DNA of 63,790 nucleotides from IMG/VR virus record IMGVR_UViG_3300047546_000805, positions 1-63,790 of that record; one strand, 5' to 3'. The stretch comes from a virus. A program made the position numbers and the translations under genes. The notes beneath the pieces are model-generated. The model was not told where the DNA came from. It saw only the letters and a program-made list of their open reading frames with translations, and did not search any database. Of the stretch, positions 59,302 through 63,790 are shown in pieces; the first letter of the stretch is position 1; each line of letters opens with the position of its first letter.

Positions 59302-59539
59302 AATCAACCTAGATATCGGCCGACCTCATGAGTATATTGCTCAATTGAGGCGGGCGGCAGATGAACTAGAAGCCCAACAGTCTTTGCTAGAAATGCTCGG
59401 TGCGGAAACTTGCCGTGTCGTAGGATTCGTAGATCTAGAAAGCAAGACTATCTATCTGCGCGTCACCGAAGGGGACGGGGCCATAGGAATCAACGTACGA
59501 CCTATTGAGGAGGATTTGGAATGGTTCAGGGGTCTTTGA
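59291..59539 (+). CDS. Unknown early protein (82 aa)
   Basis: Start at 59291 (MISEINLDIGRPHEYIAQLR) with CAGGAGACGTA upstream. A helix (AADELEAQQSLLEMLG) and a beta domain ending IEEDLEWFRGL. Overlaps HNH by 11 nt. Not recognised. Confidence 0.6.
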   Translation: MISEINLDIGRPHEYIAQLRRAADELEAQQSLLEMLGAETCRVVGFVDLESKTIYLRVTEGDGAIGINVRPIEEDLEWFRGL

Positions 59540-59745
59540 GCCTATATGATCGGTTAAGCCAGCCAGATGCCTGGACTGCTCCACACGTAGCATGTCGGGG
59601 GCGGTCTAACGCATACGCCGTATCTGATTCAGTTATCTGGATAGATGGGCAGTTCTGGTTCATTCCGTCACTTGCAGGTGTTTGGCAGTATCAGGCGGCA
59701 TATCAGGTAAAGCCAGTGACAAAGATCGGATGGGATCCGGTATGA
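59521..59745 (+). CDS. Unknown early protein (74 aa)
   Basis: MVQGSLSLYDRLSQPDAWTA, with four Trp and beta character (VIWIDGQFWFIPSLAGVWQY). GAGGAGG lies 7 nt before its ATG. Overlaps previous gene by 19 nt. Not recognised. Confidence 0.6.
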   Translation: MVQGSLSLYDRLSQPDAWTAPHVACRGRSNAYAVSDSVIWIDGQFWFIPSLAGVWQYQAAYQVKPVTKIGWDPV

Positions 59746-60038
59746 AAGCAGGACAACGAGTAAAAGTAGAGTTTGAAGGTATACTAGATGAGGTATACGA
59801 AGGACACGTATTTGTAAAAAACACCACGGTTGGGGAGTGCTATAGGAGCCTTGTTCATCCGTCACAATGCACGGTATTGCCCGATCCGGAGCCCGATGTA
59901 GCGATTGCTGATGGAAAGCCTTGGCTGAGGTTTACAAATGGATTTTATTGGTGCGGAGATAATGCCCACGATACATATACATGGCAAGAACTCGTAGACG
60001 AACTCGGGGCGGTACCGGCAAAGGCAGTCCCAGCATGA
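59742..60038 (+). CDS. Unknown early protein (98 aa)
   Basis: Start 59742 (MKAGQRVKVEFEGILDEVYE) sits in an ATGA overlap. SH3-like beta N-terminus, then a Trp/Gly-rich domain (WLRFTNGFYWCGDNAHDTY). This looks like a small KOW/SH3-type fold, perhaps binding RNA or protein. Function unknown. Confidence 0.6.
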   Translation: MKAGQRVKVEFEGILDEVYEGHVFVKNTTVGECYRSLVHPSQCTVLPDPEPDVAIADGKPWLRFTNGFYWCGDNAHDTYTWQELVDELGAVPAKAVPA

Positions 60039-60199
60039 CCACTAATGTCAAAGCAGCACTAGCAACTATGGGTGCGCTATTATTCTTTATACTGTTGTTT
60101 CTCTTCCCAGAAACTGTCGTTGTACTTGCCATGATAACCTTGATAATTTTTAGCATAGCGCTAATATTTGAACTGTTCAGGATAATGTTTGATGGGTAA
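60035..60199 (+). CDS. Small two-helix membrane protein (54 aa)
   Basis: ATGA overlap start at 60035. Almost the whole protein is hydrophobic: residues about 8-25 (LATMGALLFFILLFLFP) and 27-48 (VVVLAMITLIIFSIALIF). It probably inserts as a hairpin in the membrane. Early membrane proteins of this kind can mediate superinfection exclusion; this is only a possibility. Confidence 0.65.
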   Translation: MTTNVKAALATMGALLFFILLFLFPETVVVLAMITLIIFSIALIFELFRIMFDG

Positions 60200-60356
60200 A
60201 TACAAAGACGGCGATAAGGTTGTCATACAAACCGAAGCAATAGTTGTCAGTGAATCGCCGCTAGATAACGTCATCTATGTCTATGACGTACGTGGTGGAC
60301 AGTCATATCTAATCAATACCAAATATATTGTAGACCATATACCGAGGGAATCATGA
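60192..60356 (+). CDS. Small SH3-like early protein (54 aa)
   Basis: MGKYKDGDKVVIQTEAIVVS, then YVYDVRGGQSYLINTKYIVD, ending PRES. It overlaps both neighbours by 4-8 nt. Five-strand beta barrel likely. Compare the small beta proteins of the right-end cassettes. Confidence 0.55.
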   Translation: MGKYKDGDKVVIQTEAIVVSESPLDNVIYVYDVRGGQSYLINTKYIVDHIPRES

Positions 60357-60502
60357 TATTGCACGCTCAGGGCACAGTGCTCTATACAGACGAAGAGCGA
60401 AACCTAGCATTGTTCGAAGCGGGCGGGTGGAGAGGCTGGGTACCCCTAGAATACATATACAGTAAAGACCTAGATTGGTACGACAAGACAGTATTATGCT
60501 GA
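60353..60502 (+). CDS. Small early protein (49 aa)
   Basis: MILHAQGTVLYTDEERNLAL, rich in Trp/Tyr (GGWRGWVPLEYIYSKDLDWY). ATGA overlap with the previous gene. Function unknown. Confidence 0.55.
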   Translation: MILHAQGTVLYTDEERNLALFEAGGWRGWVPLEYIYSKDLDWYDKTVLC

Positions 60503-60694
60503 ATGACGGAGATACTGGGCGGCTTTTGCGAACTTGTAAATTTTAGTAATTTTTCAAATTTCAAAATATGGGACGGTTTCTGGGCGGTTTTTTTTGTACC
60601 ACAGATATTCCGGTTTTTGCGAAAGTGCAATTCTGAGTATTTTTCTCAGAAGAACGATTCAGAAAACCTAGCCCGCGAACATGCGTTCGAATAG
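60503..60694 (+). CDS. Doubtful 63-residue Phe-rich frame
   Basis: Follows the previous TGA directly. Its composition (VNFSNFSNFKIWDGFWAVFF) is odd and the DNA is AT-rich, with a T8 run and a hairpin (TTCTGAG 60631-60637 with CTCAGAA 60645-60651). It could be the untranslated end of the early operon instead. Kept only because the frame is open and adjacent. Confidence 0.25.
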   Translation: MTEILGGFCELVNFSNFSNFKIWDGFWAVFFVPQIFRFLRKCNSEYFSQKNDSENLAREHAFE

Positions 60695-60757
60695 TGCGCA
60701 CATACGTAGGTAACGTTTTGGTCACGGAATCGTGGAGCATGCCCGTAGGCCCCTCCA

Positions 60758-60780
60758 TTGTCAGACCCCTCTGCTATGCT
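60758..60780 (+). promoter_or_regulatory. Cassette promoter 1
   Basis: TTGTCA (60758-60763), 11 nt, TATGCT (60775-60780) with TGC before it. First of six elements with an identical 11-nt spacing. Marks the change from the AT-rich operon end to the GC-rich cassettes. Confidence 0.65.
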
Positions 60781-60808
60781 AAGGGTATCGAAAGAGAGAG
60801 GCAAGACA

Positions 60809-61012
60809 GTGAGTATCAAGATCGAAGCCCGTGAGGTCACCCCCGGTATGGTGATCGACAACCCGTCCGCCTTTGCTGTAAAGGGCGCCTTTGGGCCTCT
60901 GTCCATCACGGTACAGTCAGTGTCTACCGTGGTGCGTACTCGTCGCATCGTAGTCGTTGGTGGGGGTCAGCGTCTCACCCTTGCGCCTAACCGCTCCATC
61001 ACCATCCGATGA
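60809..61012 (+). CDS. Cassette 1 protein a (67 aa), small beta protein
   Basis: GTG start at 60809 with GAGAGGCAAGACA upstream, the spacing used by the other cassettes. MSIKIEAREVTPGMVIDNPS, then IVVVGGGQRLTLAPNRSITI. Distant resemblance to the cassette 3 protein (TVTLAPAYRLTY). Basic; possibly nucleic-acid binding. Unknown. Confidence 0.6.
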   Translation: MSIKIEAREVTPGMVIDNPSAFAVKGAFGPLSITVQSVSTVVRTRRIVVVGGGQRLTLAPNRSITIR

Positions 61013-61143
61013 AGGTGCGTAAGGTGCGAGGGGATCACCCCTATGTGGCACCGGGCCTCTGGGTTGTTGAGGTTGATGGCCTTATTGTGAATGTCTTTGC
61101 GACTAAGCGACTAGCCGTTGACTGGATGCGCTACCACCGCTGA
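61009..61143 (+). CDS. Cassette 1 protein b (44 aa)
   Basis: MKVRKVRGDHPYVAPGLWVV followed by EVDGLIVNVFATKRLAVDWM, ending RYHR. ATGA overlap with the gene before it. Basic, beta then helix. Unknown. Confidence 0.55.
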   Translation: MKVRKVRGDHPYVAPGLWVVEVDGLIVNVFATKRLAVDWMRYHR

Positions 61144-61177
61144 GATCCCTTCTCCCCCAACGTTTTCCGGCTGTGCT

Positions 61178-61206
61178 CGAAATCCCTTCTCGCACAAGGG
61201 TTTTCG
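61178..61206 (+). terminator. Hairpin ending cassette 1
   Basis: CGAAATCCCTT (61178-61188) and AAGGGTTTTCG (61196-61206) form a 10-bp stem with one T-T mismatch and a 7-nt loop. It is followed directly by the AAGATCTT-type palindrome copy a. Confidence 0.55.
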
Positions 61207-61209
61207 GGT

Positions 61210-61232
61210 GCGGGGTAAGGTCTTGGCCCGCC
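61210..61232. repeat. AAGATCTT palindrome, copy a (diverged)
   Basis: GCGGGGTAAGGTCTTGGCCC plus GCC. Most diverged of five copies. Followed by CTTAAGAATGTGGGTTACGT, which also recurs before cassette promoters. Confidence 0.55.
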
Positions 61233-61301
61233 ATTTCTAGTTTGTCAAGTCTTAAGAATGTGGGTTACGTCACATGGAAATATGCCTCTAGGGGGTAGCG
61301 G

Positions 61302-61324
61302 CTGTCAGTGGTTCATGCTAGTCT
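61302..61324 (+). promoter_or_regulatory. Cassette promoter 2
   Basis: CTGTCA (61302-61307), 11 nt, TAGTCT (61319-61324), TGC before the -10. Leader with AGAGGGAGC before ATG 61353. Confidence 0.65.
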
Positions 61325-61352
61325 AGGACTACCAACAAAGAGGGAGCACGAA

Positions 61353-61487
61353 ATGAGCGGCATCCAGGTCCACGACAACGGCAACGCAGCCTGCCTCACC
61401 TGGCGCGTGGTGAACGAGGATGGCACCACCGGCCCGTGGCACGCTGGCCCCGTGCCTGCCTACCTATCCATGCAGCCCTCTAAGTAA
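61353..61487 (+). CDS. Cassette 2 protein a (44 aa)
   Basis: MSGIQVHDNGNAACLTWRVV, then NEDGTTGPWHAGPVPAYLSM, ending QPSK. GC-rich codon choice unlike the left arm. Own promoter and AGAGGGAG site. Unknown. Confidence 0.6.
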   Translation: MSGIQVHDNGNAACLTWRVVNEDGTTGPWHAGPVPAYLSMQPSK

Positions 61488-61495
61488 GGAAGATC

Positions 61496-61732
61496 ATGAA
61501 CATCTGGATCACCGTAGTCGAGCACTATGGCTCTCGTTCCGTCTCGCTCTTTGACGTAGAGCAGACTAAGCCTGGCTGCCTTCCGCCCCAGGTTGCACGT
61601 TTTGATTACACCGACCGCTCGCTCTCTAATGAGGAGTTGGTTGGAAGGTCGGCCCTTGCCCATCTCGGAGAGGGTGACTACATCATCCGTCCCGGTGACG
61701 TGAAAAACTTGTGGTCCTGCCAGTTGGCTTGA
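61496..61732 (+). CDS. Cassette 2 protein b (78 aa)
   Basis: MNIWITVVEHYGSRSVSLFD, later ELVGRSALAHLGEGDYIIRP. AAGGAAG lies 4 nt upstream. Mixed alpha/beta; no motif. Unknown. Confidence 0.6.
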   Translation: MNIWITVVEHYGSRSVSLFDVEQTKPGCLPPQVARFDYTDRSLSNEELVGRSALAHLGEGDYIIRPGDVKNLWSCQLA

Positions 61733-61735
61733 CCG

Positions 61736-61768
61736 CCCGCCCCTGGCGGGGCAAGATCTTAGCCCGCC
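61736..61768 (+). repeat. Competing hairpins and AAGATCTT palindrome, copy b
   Basis: GGCGGG at 61745-61750 can pair with CCCGCC upstream (61736-61741, 3-nt loop) or with CCCGCC downstream (61763-61768), where the palindrome GGCGGGGC-AAGATCTT-AGCC is centred. The two folds exclude each other, a layout seen in attenuators. It may instead be a two-sided terminator. Confidence 0.65.
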
Positions 61769-61847
61769 TCCCCCACCTGTCAAGCCCTTACGATGTGGTT
61801 TACGTCACCACTGGATGTTACCCTACCGTTATCAAAAACGGCCTCCA

Positions 61848-61870
61848 CTGTCAGACCCCCGTGCTACGCT
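61848..61870 (+). promoter_or_regulatory. Cassette promoter 3
   Basis: CTGTCA (61848-61853), 11 nt, TACGCT (61865-61870). Preceded by CTTACGATGTGGTTTACGTC about 50-70 nt upstream. AGAAAGGGAAAGACA leads to ATG 61895. Confidence 0.65.
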
Positions 61871-61894
61871 ATGAGTAACAGAAAGGGAAAGACA

Positions 61895-62089
61895 ATGGAT
61901 AAGGGTCGCTTCACTACCTCCCGCATCAACGCCTCGCGCGTGCGTGTGGGTACCGTCCTCTACCACGGTGGGCAGGTCACCGCTGTTGGTCGCAACACTG
62001 ACGGGAGCGTGTCTATCACGCACCAGTGGGGAACCGTTACCCTGGCCCCTGCCTACCGTCTCACCTACTACCCGCGTCTCGGGGGCTGA
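61895..62089 (+). CDS. Cassette 3 protein a (64 aa), small beta protein
   Basis: MDKGRFTTSRINASRVRVGT then VLYHGGQVTAVGRNTDGSVS and GTVTLAPAYRLTYYPRLGG. Six beta strands likely (SH3-like). Basic, as cassette 1a, and possibly related to it. Unknown. Confidence 0.6.
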   Translation: MDKGRFTTSRINASRVRVGTVLYHGGQVTAVGRNTDGSVSITHQWGTVTLAPAYRLTYYPRLGG

Positions 62090-62090
62090 C

Positions 62091-62276
62091 ATGATCGTCA
62101 CTATCTGGACCAAGCCCGATCAGGGCAACATTCAGCGTACTTGCCGTATCTGTGGCGAGACCTATCAGGGCTGGAATTTCGTTCGGTGCGCCGCTTGCGC
62201 CCATATTCCTGTCGAGGTTGCGCACGTATGGCGCGACTACGTTCCTCCTACTGCCGCAACGGGTTTCGGTCGCTGA
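62091..62276 (+). CDS. Cassette 3 protein b (61 aa), zinc ribbon
   Basis: ATG at 62091 with CGGGGG upstream. CRICGE and CAACAH give four cysteines 15 residues apart, a classic zinc ribbon. Early phage zinc ribbons of this size can bind host RNA polymerase. Unknown here. Confidence 0.65.
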   Translation: MIVTIWTKPDQGNIQRTCRICGETYQGWNFVRCAACAHIPVEVAHVWRDYVPPTAATGFGR

Positions 62277-62319
62277 AATCCCTTGCGCCACAAGCCATTT
62301 CGGCGCTGAGAAACCCAAT

Positions 62320-62346
62320 CCTCTGAGGACTTGTGACCCTCAGGGG
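62320..62346 (+). terminator. Hairpin ending cassette 3
   Basis: CCTCTGAGG (62320-62328) pairs with CCTCAGGGG (62338-62346), 9 bp with one G-T pair and a 9-nt loop, just before palindrome copy c. Confidence 0.6.
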
Positions 62347-62347
62347 T

Positions 62348-62369
62348 GCGGGGCAAGATCTTCCCCCGC
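62348..62369. repeat. AAGATCTT palindrome, copy c
   Basis: GCGGGGCAAGATCTTCCCCC plus GC: 22 nt, self-complementary except for one C-C pair. The most perfect copy. Confidence 0.65.
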
Positions 62370-62427
62370 CTGGTTCGAAATAGCAAGTTACGAGCCGAAG
62401 AAAAATCCCCCGGTTTTCGACTTGCGG

Positions 62428-62450
62428 CTGTCAGACCGCCATGCTACGCT
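62428..62450 (+). promoter_or_regulatory. Cassette promoter 4
   Basis: CTGTCA (62428-62433), 11 nt, TACGCT (62445-62450), TGC before the -10. GAGAGGACC leads to ATG 62480. Confidence 0.65.
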
Positions 62451-62479
62451 AGGGCTACCAACCAGCGAGAGGACCAGCC

Positions 62480-62653
62480 ATGACCACCGCCCTTTCCTTC
62501 ACCGCCGCCCACGACGCGCTCCGCGCGGCTGGGATGCCCGACTACATCGCTGAGGACGTGGCCCTCACCCTCACGGGCGGCGACCGCTTCGTGCCCGAGG
62601 ACGTGCTGTGGTGGACGTTCAACTCCGTTATGCGCGAACTCGCGGAGGCGTGA
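62480..62653 (+). CDS. Cassette 4 protein (57 aa)
   Basis: MTTALSFTAAHDALRAAGMP followed by DYIAEDVALTLTGGDRFVPE and DVLWWTFNSVMRELAEA. Helical, acidic, strongly GC-rich codons. Single-gene cassette. Unknown. Confidence 0.65.
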   Translation: MTTALSFTAAHDALRAAGMPDYIAEDVALTLTGGDRFVPEDVLWWTFNSVMRELAEA

Positions 62654-62659
62654 GCCCTT

Positions 62660-62697
62660 GCGCCCCTCCGGGGGCGCGGGGCAAGATCTTAGCCCGC
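62660..62697 (+). terminator. Strong hairpin plus AAGATCTT palindrome, copy d
   Basis: GCGCCCC (62660-62666), loop TCCG, GGGGCGC (62671-62677) is a 7-bp perfect stem 6 nt after the stop. It overlaps the palindrome GCGGGGCAAGATCTTAGCCC (from 62676), so the two folds compete as in copy b. Confidence 0.7.
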
Positions 62698-62790
62698 CGT
62701 GCCTGCCTGTCAATGGTTACGACTGACTAAAATATTCCCCCGAAAAATAGTCACTTAGGGCTAGGAAAAATGTCCGTTTCTAGGCCCTCA

Positions 62791-62813
62791 CTGTCAGACC
62801 CCTATGCTAGACT
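62791..62813 (+). promoter_or_regulatory. Cassette promoter 5
   Basis: CTGTCA (62791-62796), 11 nt, TAGACT (62808-62813). AGAAAGGCAAGAC leads to ATG 62843. Confidence 0.65.
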
Positions 62814-62842
62814 GAGAGCAACAGCAAACAGAAAGGCAAGAC

Positions 62843-63040
62843 ATGAACGACCTCTACCCCTCCGCCGCTTACTGCCCCATCTGCGACAACGGCGTGATCG
62901 ACCACGGTCGCGGCGTGGTCGATGTGTTCTACGCCTGGGAGGGTGAGGACGACTTCCTCGCCGCGCTCGCTGGCCTCGGCATTGAGGCCTTCGGTGAGAT
63001 CCCGTGCTCGCCTGAGTGTTACTACCGTTGGGACTGCTGA
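62843..63040 (+). CDS. Cassette 5 protein a (65 aa), zinc finger
   Basis: MNDLYPSAAYCPICDNGVID with CPIC, and a C-terminal CSPECYYRWDC. Four or five cysteines suit one zinc. Acidic helix between (GEDDFLAALAGLGIEAFGE). Unknown early protein. Confidence 0.65.
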   Translation: MNDLYPSAAYCPICDNGVIDHGRGVVDVFYAWEGEDDFLAALAGLGIEAFGEIPCSPECYYRWDC

Positions 63041-63044
63041 TATC

Positions 63045-63233
63045 ATGTTCTACGTGTTCATCGAGTTTGACGGCCCTAACGGTCGCACGCGCTTCACGCG
63101 CGGATTCACGTCCGCCGCTGCTCGGGAGGACTGGGCTTCTGGTGTCAAGCCGCTCCCCGGTGACGAGTGGAGCGACTACGAGGAGTGGGAGGCCCCTCAG
63201 TCCGAGTGGGCTCACGTTCCTATCATCGGGTAG
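63045..63233 (+). CDS. Cassette 5 protein b (62 aa)
   Basis: ATG at 63045, 4 nt after the previous stop, without a clear ribosome site (coupled). MFYVFIEFDGPNGRTRFTRG, then acidic, Trp-rich C-terminus (DEWSDYEEWEAPQSEW). Unknown. Confidence 0.6.
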   Translation: MFYVFIEFDGPNGRTRFTRGFTSAAAREDWASGVKPLPGDEWSDYEEWEAPQSEWAHVPIIG

Positions 63234-63235
63234 GA

Positions 63236-63255
63236 CGGGGCAAGATCTTCCCCCG
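63236..63255. repeat. AAGATCTT palindrome, copy e
   Basis: CGGGGCAAGATCTTCCCCCG, 20 nt with one mismatch, 3 nt after the cassette 5 stop. Followed by CTTACGACTGTGACTTACGT, the same spacer element as before promoters 2 and 3. Confidence 0.65.
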
Positions 63256-63338
63256 CCAGGACGATCTTCGCAACCCTTACGACTGTGACTTACGTCTCCC
63301 TGAAACCGTTACCTCCCCGTTACCAAAACCGGCTCTCG

Positions 63339-63361
63339 TTGTCAGTAGTCCATGCTAGGAT
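63339..63361 (+). promoter_or_regulatory. Cassette promoter 6
   Basis: TTGTCA (63339-63344), 11 nt, TAGGAT (63356-63361). GAAAGG leads to ATG 63386. Confidence 0.65.
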
Positions 63362-63385
63362 CGTACTAACGAAAGGATGAGAAAC

Positions 63386-63649
63386 ATGATCGGTCAGATC
63401 TTCCAGCAGACCCGCCGCCCCGTGGGCGAGTTGCCCGAGTTTTGCCGCCTGGTGGGTGCCTGCGGCATGGCGATCCCCGTGCGTATCCGCCGTGGTGAGC
63501 GTACTGGCATGATGATCGTGCTTGACCTTGCCACCGGCAAGGCTGCCGTGTTCGAGCCTACCAAGATCGTGGACGCTCTCGTTCCCGAGTCCTGGGAGTC
63601 CGCCCGGCTCGACATTGAGTTTGACCTGATGATGAGGGGTGTCCTGTGA
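63386..63649 (+). CDS. Cassette 6 protein a (87 aa)
   Basis: Start at 63386 (MIGQIFQQTRRPVGELPEFC) is chosen because GAAAGG has the cassette spacing to it; the ATG at 63377 would touch that site. Core IPVRIRRGERTGMMIVLDLA, KIVDALVPESWESARLDIE. Unknown. Confidence 0.6.
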   Translation: MIGQIFQQTRRPVGELPEFCRLVGACGMAIPVRIRRGERTGMMIVLDLATGKAAVFEPTKIVDALVPESWESARLDIEFDLMMRGVL

Positions 63650-63790
63650 CCAAGCGCATGAGCCGAACCGATATCATGTTCTACGCCATGAGCATTGGCC
63701 TGACCTACGCCGAGGCGGAGGATATCGCCCACACACTCTCGCCGGAGTGTCGTGGCGTTGCCGAGTGGCACGTCTACCGCTACATCGACC
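63646..63790 (+). CDS. Cassette 6 protein b, N-terminal part (runs off right edge)
   Basis: GTG at 63646 overlaps the previous stop (GTGA); ATG 63658 is an alternative. Reads MTKRMSRTDIMFYAMSIGLT then YAEAEDIAHTLSPECRGVAE and onward to the edge. Helical. The array therefore continues past the window. Confidence 0.55.
   Translation, partial: MTKRMSRTDIMFYAMSIGLTYAEAEDIAHTLSPECRGVAEWHVYRYID

Noticed and set aside
62061-63215. Minus-strand frames in the GC-rich right end
   Set aside because: GC-rich DNA has few stops; all promoters and ribosome sites there face right.
1-63790. CRISPR array, integrase, attachment site or rRNA
   Set aside because: No regularly spaced direct repeats with unique spacers, no recombinase gene and no rRNA-like sequence were seen.

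Overview
The window looks like about half of the genome of a large, apparently virulent tailed phage (siphovirus type) of a high-GC Gram-positive (actinobacterial) host. It carries a 2041-residue tape measure protein, a tail-chaperone pair with a -1 slippery site, an HK97-type head module and many fibre-like proteins. It also has its own replication set (C-family DNA polymerase, helicase, primase, RecA-like recombinase, SSB-like protein) and nucleotide enzymes (B12-dependent ribonucleotide reductase, ThyX, MazG-like). I saw no integrase, repressor, tRNA, CRISPR array or recognisable terminase. The gene set resembles large Streptomyces siphoviruses, but that host assignment is an inference.

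Layout. From about 56.1 kb down to base 1 every gene lies on the minus strand. In transcription order these are: glycosyltransferase and ribonucleotide reductase (56.1-53.1 kb); M15 endolysin and fibre/appendage proteins (53.0-38.6 kb); portal, protease-scaffold, capsid, connectors and tail tube (38.6-30.5 kb); chaperones, tape measure and baseplate-like proteins (30.4-20.0 kb); a second fibre block with three tandem paralogues (20.0-13.8 kb); and a metabolic/replication block (13.7 kb to the left edge) ending in a truncated Cas4/RecB-like nuclease. From 56.3 kb to the right edge every gene lies on the plus strand: a secreted lysozyme-like protein, a macro-domain protein, ThyX and a chain of tiny overlapping genes. 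The last 3 kb is GC-rich and consists of cassettes of very small genes.

Regulation. The minus-strand blocks are punctuated by a recurring promoter, TTGC(A/T/G)T - 16/17 bp - TATAAT/TATTAT/TATACT, seen at about ten gene or block starts. Two of these follow directly on intrinsic terminators behind the capsid and tail-tube genes, so that the terminator T-tract forms the -35 box. Several promoters sit 7-9 bp from a start codon and predict leaderless mRNAs. The right-arm cassettes use a different, very regular element: (C/T)TGTCA - exactly 11 bp - TAnnnT, six times, five of them preceded by a palindrome centred on AAGATCTT. The 56.1-56.35 kb divergent region is dense in inverted repeats and is the likely switch between the two arms.

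How it works together. The right arm is probably expressed first (host takeover, dTMP synthesis, possible anti-defence). The left replication block copies the genome with phage enzymes. The promoter-separated late blocks then build head, tail and a complex adsorption apparatus. Possibly new elements are the cassette array, a putative structured small RNA at 41.05-41.17 kb, and the triplicated adsorption-protein module at 17.2-20.0 kb.
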